From the NCBI GenBank assembly GCA_014871385.1, contig CM026428.1, positions 3,172,776 to 3,236,775 on the forward strand: DNA of 64,000 nt, in the 5' to 3' direction. Shown here in pieces: positions 36,270 through 49,500 of this stretch. Every line of letters starts with the position of its first letter. Within the stretch, counting starts at the first letter, position 1. The position numbers were made by a program, and so were the translations under genes. This DNA comes from Ceratodon purpureus. Its lineage: Eukaryota; Streptophyta; Bryopsida; Pseudoditrichales; Ditrichaceae. Below the pieces are notes generated by a model. It was not told the DNA's origin and ran no database searches. It saw only the letters and a program-made list of their open reading frames with translations.

Positions 36270-37167
36270 CCCCTAAGTGCCCAGGAAAGCCAAAACGGCT
36301 TTTTGCTTTTTTGGTCACTCTAGATAAAGGAGATAAAATTGATATTTTTGCGTAAAATTTTTACTGGATGTTCCTTATACTGCAAAGTGTATGTGGTAGA
36401 ATTTGCAAAGCCAAATTCCAATTTTAAGACTTTCATCTAGAAATTTTAGGTTTCAAGTCCAAAACGGGCAGCTTAAAATTAGGTTTTTTTTTTTTTAAAA
36501 AAAATCTTGAAATATGTTCATTACCAAACCACCACCCAACTTTACAAAGGCAGCCTCTAAAAATTACAAAGACAAGCTTCAATATTTTCAGTAATTTTTG
36601 AATTACTTCTTTCAAAATTCGTCAAAATTTGAGATTTTGGAATATTTCAAAAATAATTTCGCTCAAAAATCAAAACTTATAAAGGCACCTAACCACCGTT
36701 CAGATTTTTCTAAAACCGAATACACGTGACGTCATGCGTGTTTTACTATATCAACGTTTTCAGACCTGCTTCTAGAAAACAATTTTTATGAGAGCCAAAA
36801 ATAGGAATGAGTCTCTCAAATTTTCCATGGAGGTACTCAACTTGATTACCTTCATGGGAAAAAATATAGGCAATATTTTTGGGGTAACAATCTTCAACTC
36901 CCCCTTTGCACCATTTTGACTATGTCATTCAGCCAATGCCCAAAAAAAAGTTTTGCTGCAACTTTCAATATTATAATCTCTAAGATGGTAAACATCCAAT
37001 GGCTGAAAATTTTATCAGTACTTCTACAGAAGGTTTAGTACAAGATCTTACGGCTGAAGTTCAAAAAGAAGCAAATTTGTTTGGTTCAAATTGTCGTTTC
37101 TACAAGGTGGTCAAAAATCACTGTTTTGCAGGTTTTGAGACCCAAAACATGCTTGGGCACTTAGGGG
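36270..37167 (+). mobile_element. TTAA-flanked non-autonomous element, diverged relative
   Basis: 898 bp flanked by TTAA on both sides (36266-36269, 37168-37171). Terminal inverted repeats are CCCCTAAGTGCCCAGG at the left and CCCCTAAGTGCCCAAG reversed from the right. The ends and part of the interior (for example ACAAGATCTTACGG near 37040, and the TTTGAGATTTTGG block) resemble the 7-kb and 62-kb copies in the same order, but most of the sequence has diverged. No transposase frame. Confidence 0.75.
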
Positions 37168-37437
37168 TTAAAGCTACATGAAGCAACAACATTTCATGGT
37201 CTAAGCAATGAACGTGTTTATCAAAAGATTCAGCCCCATTCTATATTTACTATCATATTTGTAGTAAAAACGCATTCTATAAAACATTGCCTATTACGGC
37301 ATTATTTATTGTTTCCAAATATTCCTCCCATCCATTTCATTTGTTTCATCGAAGTCAACATATTCAACTTTCGTTTTATTACATTTAGATATAGTCAAGC
37401 TACTAACTGCTGTACCTAATAGCTTAAGGTCCCCACA

Positions 37438-37623
37438 CTAGCTTGTTGTTGCTGCTGCCTGAGGAGCGCCAATGAAGAGGACAAACGCCAAGAGGCCCAC
37501 CACGAGGATTTCCACCGCCCACAAAAGCGCACGGCCAAGCTTGGGCAATGCTCTAGGACGTTGTGATGCAAGAAAGAGCAAGAACCGGGTCCATCCGCCA
37601 GCCCCCGCCTCCGCCACCGCCAT
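37438..37623 (-). CDS. Possible 61-residue single-pass membrane protein
   Basis: A short frame in a GC-rich island within AT-rich desert: 61 residues, a basic amphipathic N-terminal half (TRFLLFLASQRPRALPKLGR) and one strong hydrophobic segment (ALLWAVEILVVGLLAFVLFI), ending in a short Ala/Thr tail. The sudden GC rise confined to 37430-37760 and the codon pattern support coding. The frame is open further upstream (to 37743), so the start could be earlier. Family unknown. Confidence 0.4.
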   Translation of the reverse strand: MAVAEAGAGGWTRFLLFLASQRPRALPKLGRALLWAVEILVVGLLAFVLFIGAPQAAATTS

Positions 37624-37769
37624 GACGACCGCCGCTCCAAGTTGATCCGTTACATGTTTGCTGAAAGGCGCGTGGCAGATTTCAGAACCACCGCCATATG
37701 ATGACAAAGAATGGCAGCTTGGAGGCCGAAAGGAAAGCTTCAAGGTGGCGTATAGAGAGACCTCTATAT

Positions 37770-39770
37770 TGAAGTTGGAGGGTCAATGAGGACAGTGCCA
37801 ATGTGGACCATATGGTAATACATATTTTTTAATTTTGGAAAGACCATTAATTGTAAAGTTAGCAAAATGTCTAATTCTTTTATCTTCAAGCAACAAAAAG
37901 AAAGAGCAAGTAGATTGATTAATATATATTGTTATGATTGTATAAGCATTTATATTTTGAAGTAATAGTTTGATCTAATATAATATTTAAATTTGAGCCA
38001 TTTTTCACAAAGTAAATCATGTTTATTTATTTATTTTTATTAACAAGAAAATGATTTTTTTAATTATTAAAATAAATAAATAAATCCACTTCAAACATAT
38101 TTATTTGATAGGAAATTGGCTAATTAATCTATATTTCAACAAAATTAATGTAATTTTATTCATTGAATAATTAAACAAAAATTCAATCAGTTTAAATCTT
38201 TTTGTTCTATTTTAGTATGAATTTTTAAAATATGAAAATTAATAAAAATTAAAAATTCAAGATTGTTTGATAAATAAGATATTTCAAAAGATATTAGTAA
38301 ATTTATAATTGCTACTATTTGGTTGATAGCAAAAAAGTAGGCACTACGGAATAGAATGAATGATCACTTATTTAAAATACATAAACGACTTATTAAAGTT
38401 TGATGTAAGCTGATTTCATTTTTGTAAGCACGAAGAATTGGGTGGATAATTTTGACGTAAAGGTTTTTTTGCAAAGAGAATGATGGTATATAAGGTTACA
38501 AGAGGCTAAATTATAATATTGTATTGTAAAATTATAATATTCTACAAAAATATACCAACATTATCAAACACTTCAATGGTTAAGCAAGTGTATCATTCTA
38601 TTGAGTTTATATATTATGGTTATGGAATTAATGCAAAACATGGCGGTTCAAAGAAAAATTTGTAACTTTTAGTACTAAAGGATAGATGTAAGTCATGCAT
38701 CTTAATAAATGAACTAATCTTTAATAACCATCTACATATGTATATAATTTTTAACAATATCACATTGTATTTGAAGGTTTAAACAAGAATCAAATATAGA
38801 TGATTTGAATTTGAATCATGTACAATGATGTCATACTATGTGTATGCAAAGGTATTCAAACATGAGATGTTTTAAATTAGAAGCTAACATAGATTGAGAT
38901 ATTAAAATATAAATTTTATTAATATTTTAAGATGCCTATATATTTTAATATTTTGTATATATATGGTTTGTAATTTTTATTATTTATTGAAACTCAGATA
39001 TTATTGATAAATAATTATAAAAGATTTAGTACTATTTTTTTTCATCCAAGAATAAAAAATATTTCATAATATACAATTTATCATGATACAACTTATAATT
39101 TTATTAAATTCAAAAATTTCGTCAAAGGTTCAAATGGCATTAAGTGTTATCTTTATTAACTTTTTTCATTGAAAAATAGAAAAAATAAAATTCAATGACT
39201 TGTATAATTCTTTTTCTAACCATTTTTCTCAATTAATGTAATTTAAATGCAATTTAATTGAATCAAATAAATTCAATTTTTCTATATTCAAATCAAAAAA
39301 TTTAAAAATTGTCATTATTTTTGGAGATTATATCATATAGAGATGACAAAGAGATTGGTGAGCATCAATAGAAAAAATGGGACATAGGATATAATGAGAA
39401 TGTAAATAATGTAAAAGCTTTGGAGTTAGTATAGAAGTATATACATGAACTAAAGTAAATACATATAAGTCATTTATATGATTGATATTTATCTATTTTA
39501 AAATTTATATGTGATTTATATTCAACAATTTGATCTTTTTAATATTCATCTATTTAAAACTTTTGGACTTGTAACATCAACAATATGATATTTTTTTAGC
39601 ATAGAAAAATGCCTTTTCAAATAGATATTCTAAGATAAGTGCTTGAATAAAAAATTTATGTGCCTTAAATATGAAATTACACAATTAAAGTATTGGACAT
39701 GCATGATGCTACATATAAATTTTGAAGAAATAGAATAATATCCTCCATTATTTTCCACTAAGTTACAAGA
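37770..39770. other. AT-rich gene desert
   Basis: About 2 kb of strongly A+T-rich sequence with mono- and dinucleotide runs. No open frame of interest, no inverted repeat pair noticed. Confidence 0.6.
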
Positions 39771-40316
39771 CTAAACAATGCATTCCATTGTGGAGAATAA
39801 AAGAAAGAGAAAGCCAATTGATAAATTTGTTAACCAAATTCTACTTAAGGAAATATTAAGTACAGAAAGTGCGTCGGAGAACACTACAGAATATTCTACT
39901 CTAGCATTTACAAGGAAATACAAAAGTTCACCACATCCACTCTTCGATTGATACCTAGATGATACTGAGCCTATACACAGGCGGGTACCTCGATAAATGG
40001 ATAGAACTCCGAAGTCGCACCATGGCCTAGGGAGAATACCCAAAACCGTCACCCATCCTGCATCGGACACAGTCTAGTACGAGGCTACATTTCCATCGCT
40101 AAAATCTTTGTAATGTTGAGATCGTGTCGGTTTTGGGTGTGCATTCCTTTGCAGCTTCAAAAAACAGAGCTCAAGCACGATTGCAGCGGAATCTCGGCTA
40201 TGGCGTTGTAAGATTTGTAACCCTAGGGAACAAACGAGAAGCAGGATCCGGATGGAATGCTGGTGATCGTGAAGCGGTTTGTGCATCTGAGAAGAAAAGC
40301 TTGAAAGGCGTCTCGG
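39771..40316. other. Presumed 3' region of the remorin gene
   Basis: Base composition returns to normal just downstream of the remorin stop. Frames here are short and show no domain; it probably includes the remorin 3' UTR. Confidence 0.4.
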
Positions 40317-43300
40317 CTATGCCTTGAAGCAGCACTTGAACGCAGACTTTGGAATCGCAGAGACGTGACTGAGAATCGGTTCGTGAATTGGCTTTGCTTG
40401 TTGCGTTGTTTTCGTGGTTTGATTTGCTCTCGCGACGTCAGCGGAAGCTCTCATCTCTTTCGCCTTCTTCCTCGCCAGCGCTATTCTGTTGGACATCTTC
40501 TCGAGCGCACGGAGCCGCATCTTCTCAATTTTCAACTGTGTGAGTTCCATGACAACATTAGTTCCGGTTAGGAAATTCGTTTCAAACCAGCAAATCCATG
40601 GTGAATTGTTTAAGTATTTGTGGATCGATTCCGAAGTACATTAGTATATCCTTTTCAATGGAGGTTGTGAGCATCGTCTTATTTATCTGGAGATGAAAGA
40701 AGCTGCAGGACGGTGCTTACCTCTAGTTTCTGCATCTCGGCTTCTGCCTTGGATGTCTGGAGCTCCTCCCATGCCTTGATTCTGGCCTCCTCTTTGTCGC
40801 ACCTGATGAGAATAATCAGCACTTCATGTTCAGTGTCCTTCATGACGACATTGTTCTAGTTCCTGAAATCATTCATGGCGGGGAAACTATCTCCAAAGAA
40901 GCATCTAGGTACCTTTTGCTATCTTCCGTTTGCTCGGCTTCTTCCCATTGTGCTGCGGTCTTTTCATCATAAACCGCTCTGTCCAAAACACCCGAGTCGT
41001 TGTCTCTTAAGCTGGCAGAGCACTCCATATCTTCTTCCTCTCGGGTGATCCAAGCAATGTTTCTGGCATCATCTCCTAGATTGGACAGCTCAAACTTCGC
41101 AAATTGACAGGTCTGAAGTTCGGGCTCTCCAGCTGTGGTGAGCGATCCGAACGACGTTGGCCGTCTGCCGGAGCGAGCTGGAGTGTTGTGTCGCGTGGGA
41201 GAAGCGGTTAGTACTGGAGTTGTAGGTCTGGAGTTTCTATGGCTCTCGGTTGATGAAGTTCGTCTGCCGAACTTCCAGCTATGTTCTGATGGTGGAGGGG
41301 GACCAGCAGCGTGTGCTGATTGCTGTTGCTGCGAGTCTGTCTCTTTCATCGATTCTGTAAGTGCGTGCTTTAAAGTTTCCACATCCATCGAGTCATCTGA
41401 ATGGCCATGTTAAGGTCTCATTAGATTACTTTCGTGCTTGTGAGACATCAATATCATTAGAGAAGAAGACAATCAGCTACAGTGAGCATACGAGACTCGG
41501 CCTGGCAACATCAATATGAATCAGTATTGAAAGCGCACCAGAGCAATATTACAGACTTGAATATAAAAGACGTATGAATTGCAAAAGGCAAATGAGACGG
41601 CGACTTACCCAGACGTCTTGCAGTTTCTCGGGGCTTCGATTTATCATTCTCAAGCGATTCAGAACTTCCTCGTTCTCTTGATTTTGTTGAAGGGAGAACA
41701 TTGCTCGGTACTTCATTTTCTTTACCGAGCTCCTTGACATCGTTGCGTTGAGTCTCGTGACTGTTACTTTGGTCAATACTTTCGGATGATTCCTCTACCT
41801 CGGCCACTGGGTCATCAACTTTCGTGGTCTCGCATGTGTTGGAACAAGAGATGTCGAAGACCCGTTTTGATAGGTCGCCGAACGAGAGAGTTTTTGAACG
41901 CTTCTTCTGAGAAACGTTGCGTGTGAGGCTCTCTCCTCTTCCATTGGTGTGTTCAGATGTCGGAAACAAGGGCGTCTCCTCCGCATTCGAAGTTATGAAC
42001 TCAGGACTTCCCAACCCAAAGTTTGGCCGGTGACAGTTCCCGCTAATCGAATGTCTTCTACCTGTTAGAAATGGCGGTGGGATATTCATCATCAGTTTCA
42101 GAATCACGCATGAAATCACTTAGAGATATTGCAACGTTACGAAAAATAAGCATCGAGCATTAAGTGGGTAACTGGAAGTAAAGAAACGCTATCTATGCGC
42201 AAAATCGAACATGCGCAAGGATTCCTTTAAAAGGTACAGACCTGATGGGAGAGCTTGAGCAGTAGGTCGATGCAGCTGAGGTTGAGGAGAGGTCTCGTGG
42301 TGACCAGGACTGACAATCCATTTCTCTGCATCGTCCCACTTCGAAGGTGGAGGTCGAGGGCTTTTACCACCTTGCAGGGGGCCAGACAAAAATCTATGCT
42401 GAAACGAAATGCCTCTACTCAAATGCTCTGCCAAACTTGCAGGACTGTATGATCCAGTTCCTTTCTCAACTCCGGGGCTGCCGAAGGAAATATGGCTTCC
42501 CCCGGGACTTCTCAATTGAGCTTGCCAACCTGGAAAGAGACGTATAGGAGTTCCTGGATAATCAACAGGGCTACGAACTGAACAGCTAAGTTTGTTTTCT
42601 TCGTCAAATCTATTTAATGCAGACGCATCTTGTGATGAAAACTCATTTTGCAAATTCAACTGGCCACTTCCTGACAACCCAGTCTGAATGTCCGCAGAAG
42701 AGAAAGATATGGAACCAGCTTGAGCCGAGGTATGTCCACTCAGTGTCAGCAACTGTTGGGACGTGCTTTTGCTTTGCTGTATTTGATGTTTATCTTCAAT
42801 GGTAGGAAGCAATGCAGCTGACTGATATAGCTTGCCTTCTCCTCTAGAAATATTGGTTCTTGTAGCTTTCAATGCCAAAGAATGCGTCTCTGGCAATGAC
42901 TCCAACGATCTCGAGATGGCGCATACCTGAAAGAAAGACCACATAAATGTTCAAACATATGATTCCTTGATGTAACGATGATCACTCTAGTTCGTTGAGG
43001 TCCAGAGGAATTAGCATTGCATAGACATGTGAAATATTCTTTGACGACATTGGGTGCAATCCGTGATCTACTACGGTTCGAAAAAGGGCACAAAATCAAA
43101 CCTTATTCAGCTCACGAGAAGATTCCAACATCGTATCTTGGTCGCTTGATTCACCGTCCGAGATTGAGTAACCTCGGTCATGGCGAGGTTGTTGCAACTT
43201 GACATGGTTTGCATCCGACAGAGGACGATGATCCATGCTGCTTGATGAGGAAGATGCTGGGCTAATGAAGCGGATATCTGCGATCACGGATTTGGGACTC

Positions 43301-43401
43301 ACATTGTCCTCCAGCTTGATCCTCGGTGCCAATGATGGGCGTCGACAATCATATCGTGGGGCACCGAGTGCTCCATCAGGTAGAAGAGGGAGAGCGGCCA
43401 T
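40317..43401 (-). CDS. Long remorin (group 6-like)
   Basis: Exons (minus): 43401-43102, 42926-42242, 42061-41609, 41396-40913, 40802-40721, 40535-40317; 2223 nt, 740 residues, phase closed. The C-terminal 110 residues are a remorin C domain: EEARIKAWEELQTSKAEAEM, QKLELKIEKMRLRALEKM, IALARKKAKEMRASAD, a basic coiled coil that oligomerises on the plasma membrane. The tail KSAFKCCFKA has two adjacent Cys, as in the S-acylated membrane anchor of remorins. The about 600-residue N-terminal region is Ser/Pro-rich and disordered. It contains KWDDAEKWIVSP, a motif typical of the long plant remorins of group 6, and TPVLTASPTRHNTP. Remorins organise membrane nanodomains and affect cell-to-cell movement and symbiosis or immunity. 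The start is the only upstream Met in frame. Confidence 0.93.
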
Positions 43402-46111
43402 GCTTTCCCGTCACCAAAGCCTACTTTCTAAAATGTTTGTGCAAACCTCTTCTACGAGCTAACTCATTCTTGCTTTCCCCATTCTGAATTTACGCTTCTA
43501 TTCGCCCTCCGCATTTACCACTCCTTCACCTCAAACCTTGAGCAGAATATCCTGCGCAAGCGGTTTGGCACCAAATGTTCTCCACCTACATCCCACCAAG
43601 GTACGCTCAATCTCTCTCCCTCAATAGTTAGACTTCTCTTTAACCTGCTTCCTAATCACTATTGCTAAGGTCGTCCAACGCCCAATATCAAAATGAGTGA
43701 AGGCTCAATCAACAGATGCAGCGTTCAGAAATCTCCCAAGCACTCCAAAAAACGTATTGATAAACCAATCTCTCAGAGCTGCCTCGCTATCACAGAGACT
43801 CCTAATGACAACATAAAGCTTCAGGATGACAGCACTACAAGGTTTTCTCGATGTTTGGAGGCAACTTCCTTCCGTTTCTGTTCACAACTGGCCTAAGTTC
43901 ACCGAACCTATAGCGTAGTGGTGAAGACAAAAGAAATTACGACCTCTCCGTGGGCTGTCACAAATGTAGCTGGTCATCAGACTGGGAGTCAACTCACGAG
44001 CTCTACTAATTGAGTATGTTGTACTGTACATGCATGGCAACGATCATCACCTCTACGTCGGAGTTCTGATACTAGGAATTGGAAGAACTTGGTAAATCTC
44101 ACAACTGCTCAAGAGTGGCTGCCACAGCTACAAACCAGGAAGAGCCCTTCACAAGCAACAAGTACTGCCTGTATGATGAAACTGTACAATGTAACTCACG
44201 GCGCTCTCAGCTCATAGCTAGCCTGATCATTTGACTTAAATTGCTCCCTGGCATTGACCTGCGGAAACGATGCAAGTGTCTCTCGCGTTGGTCAGGAACT
44301 GTCTGACAACACCAAACTGCAGGTTCATTGCAGATTCTCATCTCCAAGTAACCCCGTGACCAGAAGGTCAAGATGAGGAGATTTGCAACGAACCTCTGAA
44401 GTCAGGAAGACTGCCGTTGCGGCATCAAGGTAATCTTCACTTAAGTAAAATATCACCGAACCGTTTGGAAACAGAGAGATTAATTAGGTTCTTCATAAAT
44501 CAAGTATGAATGTGATTGCCCTGCAATGCTATCTGACAAAGACAACGTCCACAAATAAATTCTCAAAGTTAAAGTTACCATGAATTCCACTCAGAGACTA
44601 TTCTGTCGAATTCTGTGACCCAGTTTGTGCAAAGAATTGAGGTCTTCGAATACACCTGCTCTCTGAGAGAAATTCCTGAAATATTATACTCGGCAGCGGT
44701 AGAAGCTGGGTTCTCGGGTTCTCGCATGCTTGAATACTTCCAATGTTTCCCGCTGGTTCAAAGTACAGAGATTTGATCACATGACACATTAGAGAGACAC
44801 TGTACAGTGAATTAACCATGGAAGTCTCCCTGCTGCTGCCATGCCCATGTCTCTGGAGTCTGCAGAGTGCAGATGATCAATCCACAGCTAGTGAATGATT
44901 TTGCAATGGGGTCGTATGGAGTAATGTGGAGGCAGGCGCTTTTCTGTCTCACTACCTTGTTTGGATCCTACGAAGTTATGGCTTCCACAAATGCTGCTGC
45001 ACTCGGAGACAGGCAAGTTTCAATTCATCGGATCCTTTCAGTAAATTTTTGTGCACGATTCTTCGCAAATATAGCTCCGTTGGCCTCATGAAGCAGAAAG
45101 CTTGCATTCAATCGAAACTGCATATGTGATATGTACAATGACGTAGGATTTTTAAAGTATCTGACAAAGACTTATAAAGAAATGAGGTGTATTTTATTTT
45201 CAGAATTCTAGGGTATATGCACGGTTCCAAGTTCTGATCTCACCCTTCGACCAACATATATAATTGGTGAGGTATACTTACTTGGTTGATTAAAATTCTA
45301 TTGGATGCTATGTATGATTCCTAAGTTTGTATAGATTGAAATAAATTTTGTGTGTCTTAGCAATTCACAAGGAACTGGCTCCAATAGGCTTCTGTGTAAG
45401 CAGTACCCCTAGAGCGTATTACAGTCTAACACATGCATAATAACATCAATGTGTACAGTACATATACTCTGAATTTATTGTGAGATGATGTTGATGGTTG
45501 GGGATGTGTATGCCTACAGTTCAGGGGTGAGGCTAAGCGGGTCTCTTTATTTCTCCCCATCTAACGGTGGCTCGGTTGTCAGGTTTGGTGGGTTCCATTT
45601 TGTTGCCCCTCCCCGTTTTGGGGTCCTGGGGTCTTTTTTTGGTTTTTTTTTTATGAAGTTGGGGTTGCAGGCCCCAATTTACACCTTCGAGGTTCTCTAG
45701 AGGTCAATAGAACCCCACTCCTACATAATAATAGGGGCAGAGATTTGCTCCCACCCCTCCTGAACCTGCCTTCCAAGCCACTGCTCGGTTGGTCGATTTA
45801 GATATTCTGAGACTAAGCTAGCTTTACACCAAAGAAGGAGACATATGGTAATTCCTCCAAATGACTTCAATTCAACCACCATCTTCTAGGGATTTGTCTT
45901 AAAAACCCCATCGAGCGTGGCTAGGAGGGAGGGAAGGAAAGATGGATTAAGTGTACAAATATTTGCGCTTACTTAATAAGGAGTGGGGCCTTACTTAATC
46001 TCATCTAGCTTCGTGAGGTAATTTGGGGCTATAAGCCTCAAATTTAGCAAAACAAAATTCAAAAAAACCCCTAGCATTCGAAAATGGGCAAAGGCAAAAA
46101 AATAGACCTAA
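43402..46111. other. Intergenic, no gene recognised
   Basis: Upstream region of the remorin, then sequence with short frames only. No repeats or domains recognised. Confidence 0.4.
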
Positions 46112-46542
46112 GAGCATCCACACTGTGGACCTCAACGGCCACGGTAACAGCGGCTACACTAGTCTAGGGAAGGCGGCGCTCCCTATCGCGAGTCATTCAA
46201 CGGACTAGAGCAGGCTGCCCATGGCCCTTGCCTTGGCCCTCGCCGTGGAGACCGCTTCCTCATATGGCACCTTGGATCCTGCAAGCGCTGCCAGATTTTT
46301 TGGCTTCTTCCTGGAAATGGGAGGAGTAGTGAGATGGAAGAAACGGAGTTTAGTGTCATGATGGTTCAAGAAAGCAGTTGGGAGTGGGGACCACGGTTGC
46401 AAAATGAACCAAAACATCATGAAGGTGGAGACGAGGGCCGGCTCTGGGTGGGGATGGGCCGGGCTATGTGCTAACGGGGTTGGATTAAAGGACGGGAGAT
46501 CATCGTCCATGGTGGGATTGGAAGCCATAGGTGACGATGCTC
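46112..46542. mobile_element. Tourist-type (PIF/Harbinger) MITE, 431 bp, tentative
   Basis: Begins GAGCATCCACACTGTGG and ends with reverse-complement GAGCATCGTCACC. A TAA trinucleotide lies outside each end (46109-46111, 46543-46545), matching the TWA target duplication of PIF/Harbinger elements. Inverted-repeat identity is good only over the first seven bases, so the call is tentative. The interior is GC-richer than the flanks and contains a minus-strand frame with no domain. Confidence 0.55.
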
Positions 46543-46545
46543 TAA

Positions 46546-49500
46546 GCCATGCTCTTTGAGAGAGAATAAAGAGACCCATCGAATTAAACAAATATTCAAC
46601 TTTTCAGTGCGGCTCAAAGGTATTCACAAGAGTTCATTGATCTATAATTCACCTGGTATCATAAGATGTGTACATATTTCTTTCAGTAAATTCAATACCA
46701 ACTACGGTAGAACAACCAAAAATGGTGCAGTGCCGAAAATGGTGCACTAGGCATCTTCCCTCAAAGGTACATAATAGCTTCCCCACCCAACAGTACCATG
46801 TACTGATGGAAAACATTATAGGGTGTGCGCCATTTTAGAAACACCTATGAATCCATCTTTAAAATTCATAACTAATTGTAGAAGAATCCAAAAATGAAGA
46901 TTCCACTTGCTCCAACTTTTTAATTAGTTTCCCCATGCATGAAAATTATTTGCACTGCTAATTTCGCAGTAGATTCACCAGGCTGAAATTTGCGCCATTT
47001 TTGGTCTTCTACCATAATTTGGTACACACTGCTGATAATACAGATGATGCTCTGTGAATGGATTTTATATAAAGTTCCAGAAGTCTGTTGCATCTGCAAT
47101 TCTGAATCCTGTGAGCTAGCGCCAGAATTCAATATTGATCTGGAACACGAGGCGTCTGTTGGTGCCTTAGACTTGGAAATTAATATTGTCTGAGTGTCTG
47201 AACACTATATATAATTACTCGCTGGTCTTGACTGTTGCTTGCTTTCCAGGATGAATTCTGCATGCAGCAGCAAACCAACACCATGACAATACTTGGTAAA
47301 GCTTGAATATTGTTGTGGAAATTTTCATTGAAAGGGCCATAATTTGCACTTAAATTGTGTCAGGGATCCCTATACCACAAATTGTTCATGAGGACATTTT
47401 TAACAATTTCTCTTGGATTTTCTTCCTAGCTCTCCAAGGTTTTACTTCTAGTCCCTTGCAAGTCTGAAGCCAGCCAAAATCAACGCTTCAATAAAGATAG
47501 ATTCATAGTAACTTGTTCAACCTGCCCTTTCAGTGATGGCAGAAATGTCTCGTTAAATCATTCATGTGCTCTTGACAATCATTGCAAGGTTCAAATTGAC
47601 AAATCTGCGAAGCTTATGAGAGAATCACATTGGATTGCAGCACTTTCTGTTACAAATTCCAGTGTGTATGACTGGAACATGATAAATAGTTTATTCCCAT
47701 TCAAAATTTCCAGTGCCAAAAATCAATCATTTGGTTGTGAGTTCTTCTGCAATTGTATTATCCAAGAAATTTGCATTGGAGCCTGGACTTCAGAAACACA
47801 CTTGGTCTCAAAATGAGTGCTCAAGAATAAATTTGGGTATCTGTGGAATTGTTTTTAAAATTCTCTGGCAAGATAAACAGTCTATTTTCAAATGAAGCTT
47901 TGGTATTTTCAACTTTGCAGCATGAGAACTTAATGCTTACGAGACACCTCATAGGCAGTGTTCACAGAGAGCAGATATATATCCTTGTTGAAATGAATCA
48001 CATGCACTAGGTAATGAAGTCATGCCTGGAACAAATCTACGGCATCGGAAATGGCAAGTTCCATTTTGCCAGCATATGAGCAAGGCCGCAGCCTCACACA
48101 TGCTGGAAGATTTCTGGTCTCCCACATTTTAGCTTCTTCCAAGACTGAGCCCAAGCACACACAGGAATCAGGATTACAGCCAGCCTGGCCTGGCCGAATG
48201 CACCTCAAAGATCTTTGGAACATGGGTGTTTAAGTTAATCTCATGTGGGCACAAATATCAAAGAATATTTTCCATGGTTGTCAATTTCAATTGTATTGGT
48301 AACCAGTTTCTTGCACTTGATGTGAGACTGTCCATATCCTTTTTTTTTATAATATTAATTTCAGTTTGTTATGTAATGGTCTGTCTTGGAGCAGCGGCCT
48401 TTCATTTAAATTTCCAGCTATTTTTTAAATACTCATGTGATACTTTAGTGAAACTTGGTGATACTACGTTGAGATTTGTGTAATACCCAGGCAGTGTTTT
48501 GTTCCTAACCTAAATATTCATTCGATTATTTCTTTGTAGGTCATAAAAAAACAAAATCTTTCTTGCTATCAACCGCATCATTTTAAGTGTCAAACATTGA
48601 CTATGACTAGCATAAAGAGAAATCTTCACCACAGCTGGCCCCCTCCAAAATGTAGAGAGTTTATTTGGGAGGCCTTGTTAGATCATGATGATAAAATTGC
48701 TTGGAGGCACACTCTGATAGCTATAAAAAGATTGACATTAGAAACTCAAATCCAGGATAATGTGAGAGCTTTTGACTCAACCTGGATGACTCAAGGCATC
48801 CTATGCTGTAGGAAGGAGTTACAAGTGCGATGGAACCTCCTGCTATTGCAAGGAGTAATTTTGAACTGGATGTGACTTTTGCTGTTTGTTCTGTGTCCAG
48901 AAGTCCCGGTCTCTTGCCACGGGCCCTGGTCAGATGAGGGATGTAAATTGGTTACTTTGCAACGAAGTAGTTCATATTCTTTCTTTTTTTAAATTAAAAA
49001 TTTCTCAACACACTCTATACCTGTGACTCCTTGCAAATATTGCAGTTTCCAAGTTGTATGGCCCCTACAGGATTAATACATTGAGCAATATGTTCATCAT
49101 GGTTCAGCTTTGTGCATGGCATTGTACTTCACAGCCTAGTTTATTTTCAACACAAGTACAAAACTGGACTGTTTGTAATAACGAATTAAGTCCTCACCTG
49201 TCTTGTTGCCAGAAATTGGGCTTCCCAACTGATGAGAAGTGTGTGAAATTTTTCTATGGCAGTGAAATTACTTCCATATACGTAAGAAAAAAGGGCATAA
49301 CAATAAACAAGCGGGACAGTTGATTACAATACCAGTGATGGCCTGTCAAACTTTGTATTATTGTGTTACTTGTACAGAAGTTAGCGGTAGAGTTATCCAG
49401 AAATTAGTGTACACTTATTCACTGTTGGTTTCACCTTGAATCAGCTTGTTTGTTGTGAACTCATCAATTGATTCCATGTGATAAAGAAAAATTAGTACAA

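Noticed and set aside
40000-40060. Bases resembling parts of 5S rRNA (ACTCCGAAGT, and GGATGGGTGAC on the minus strand)
   Set aside because: Order and spacing do not match a 5S gene and internal promoter boxes are absent; chance similarity in a 3' flank.
48597-48875. 92-codon plus-strand frame with protein-like composition
   Set aside because: No domain, no splice-linked exons and no neighbouring support; could be a gene fragment but cannot be shown.
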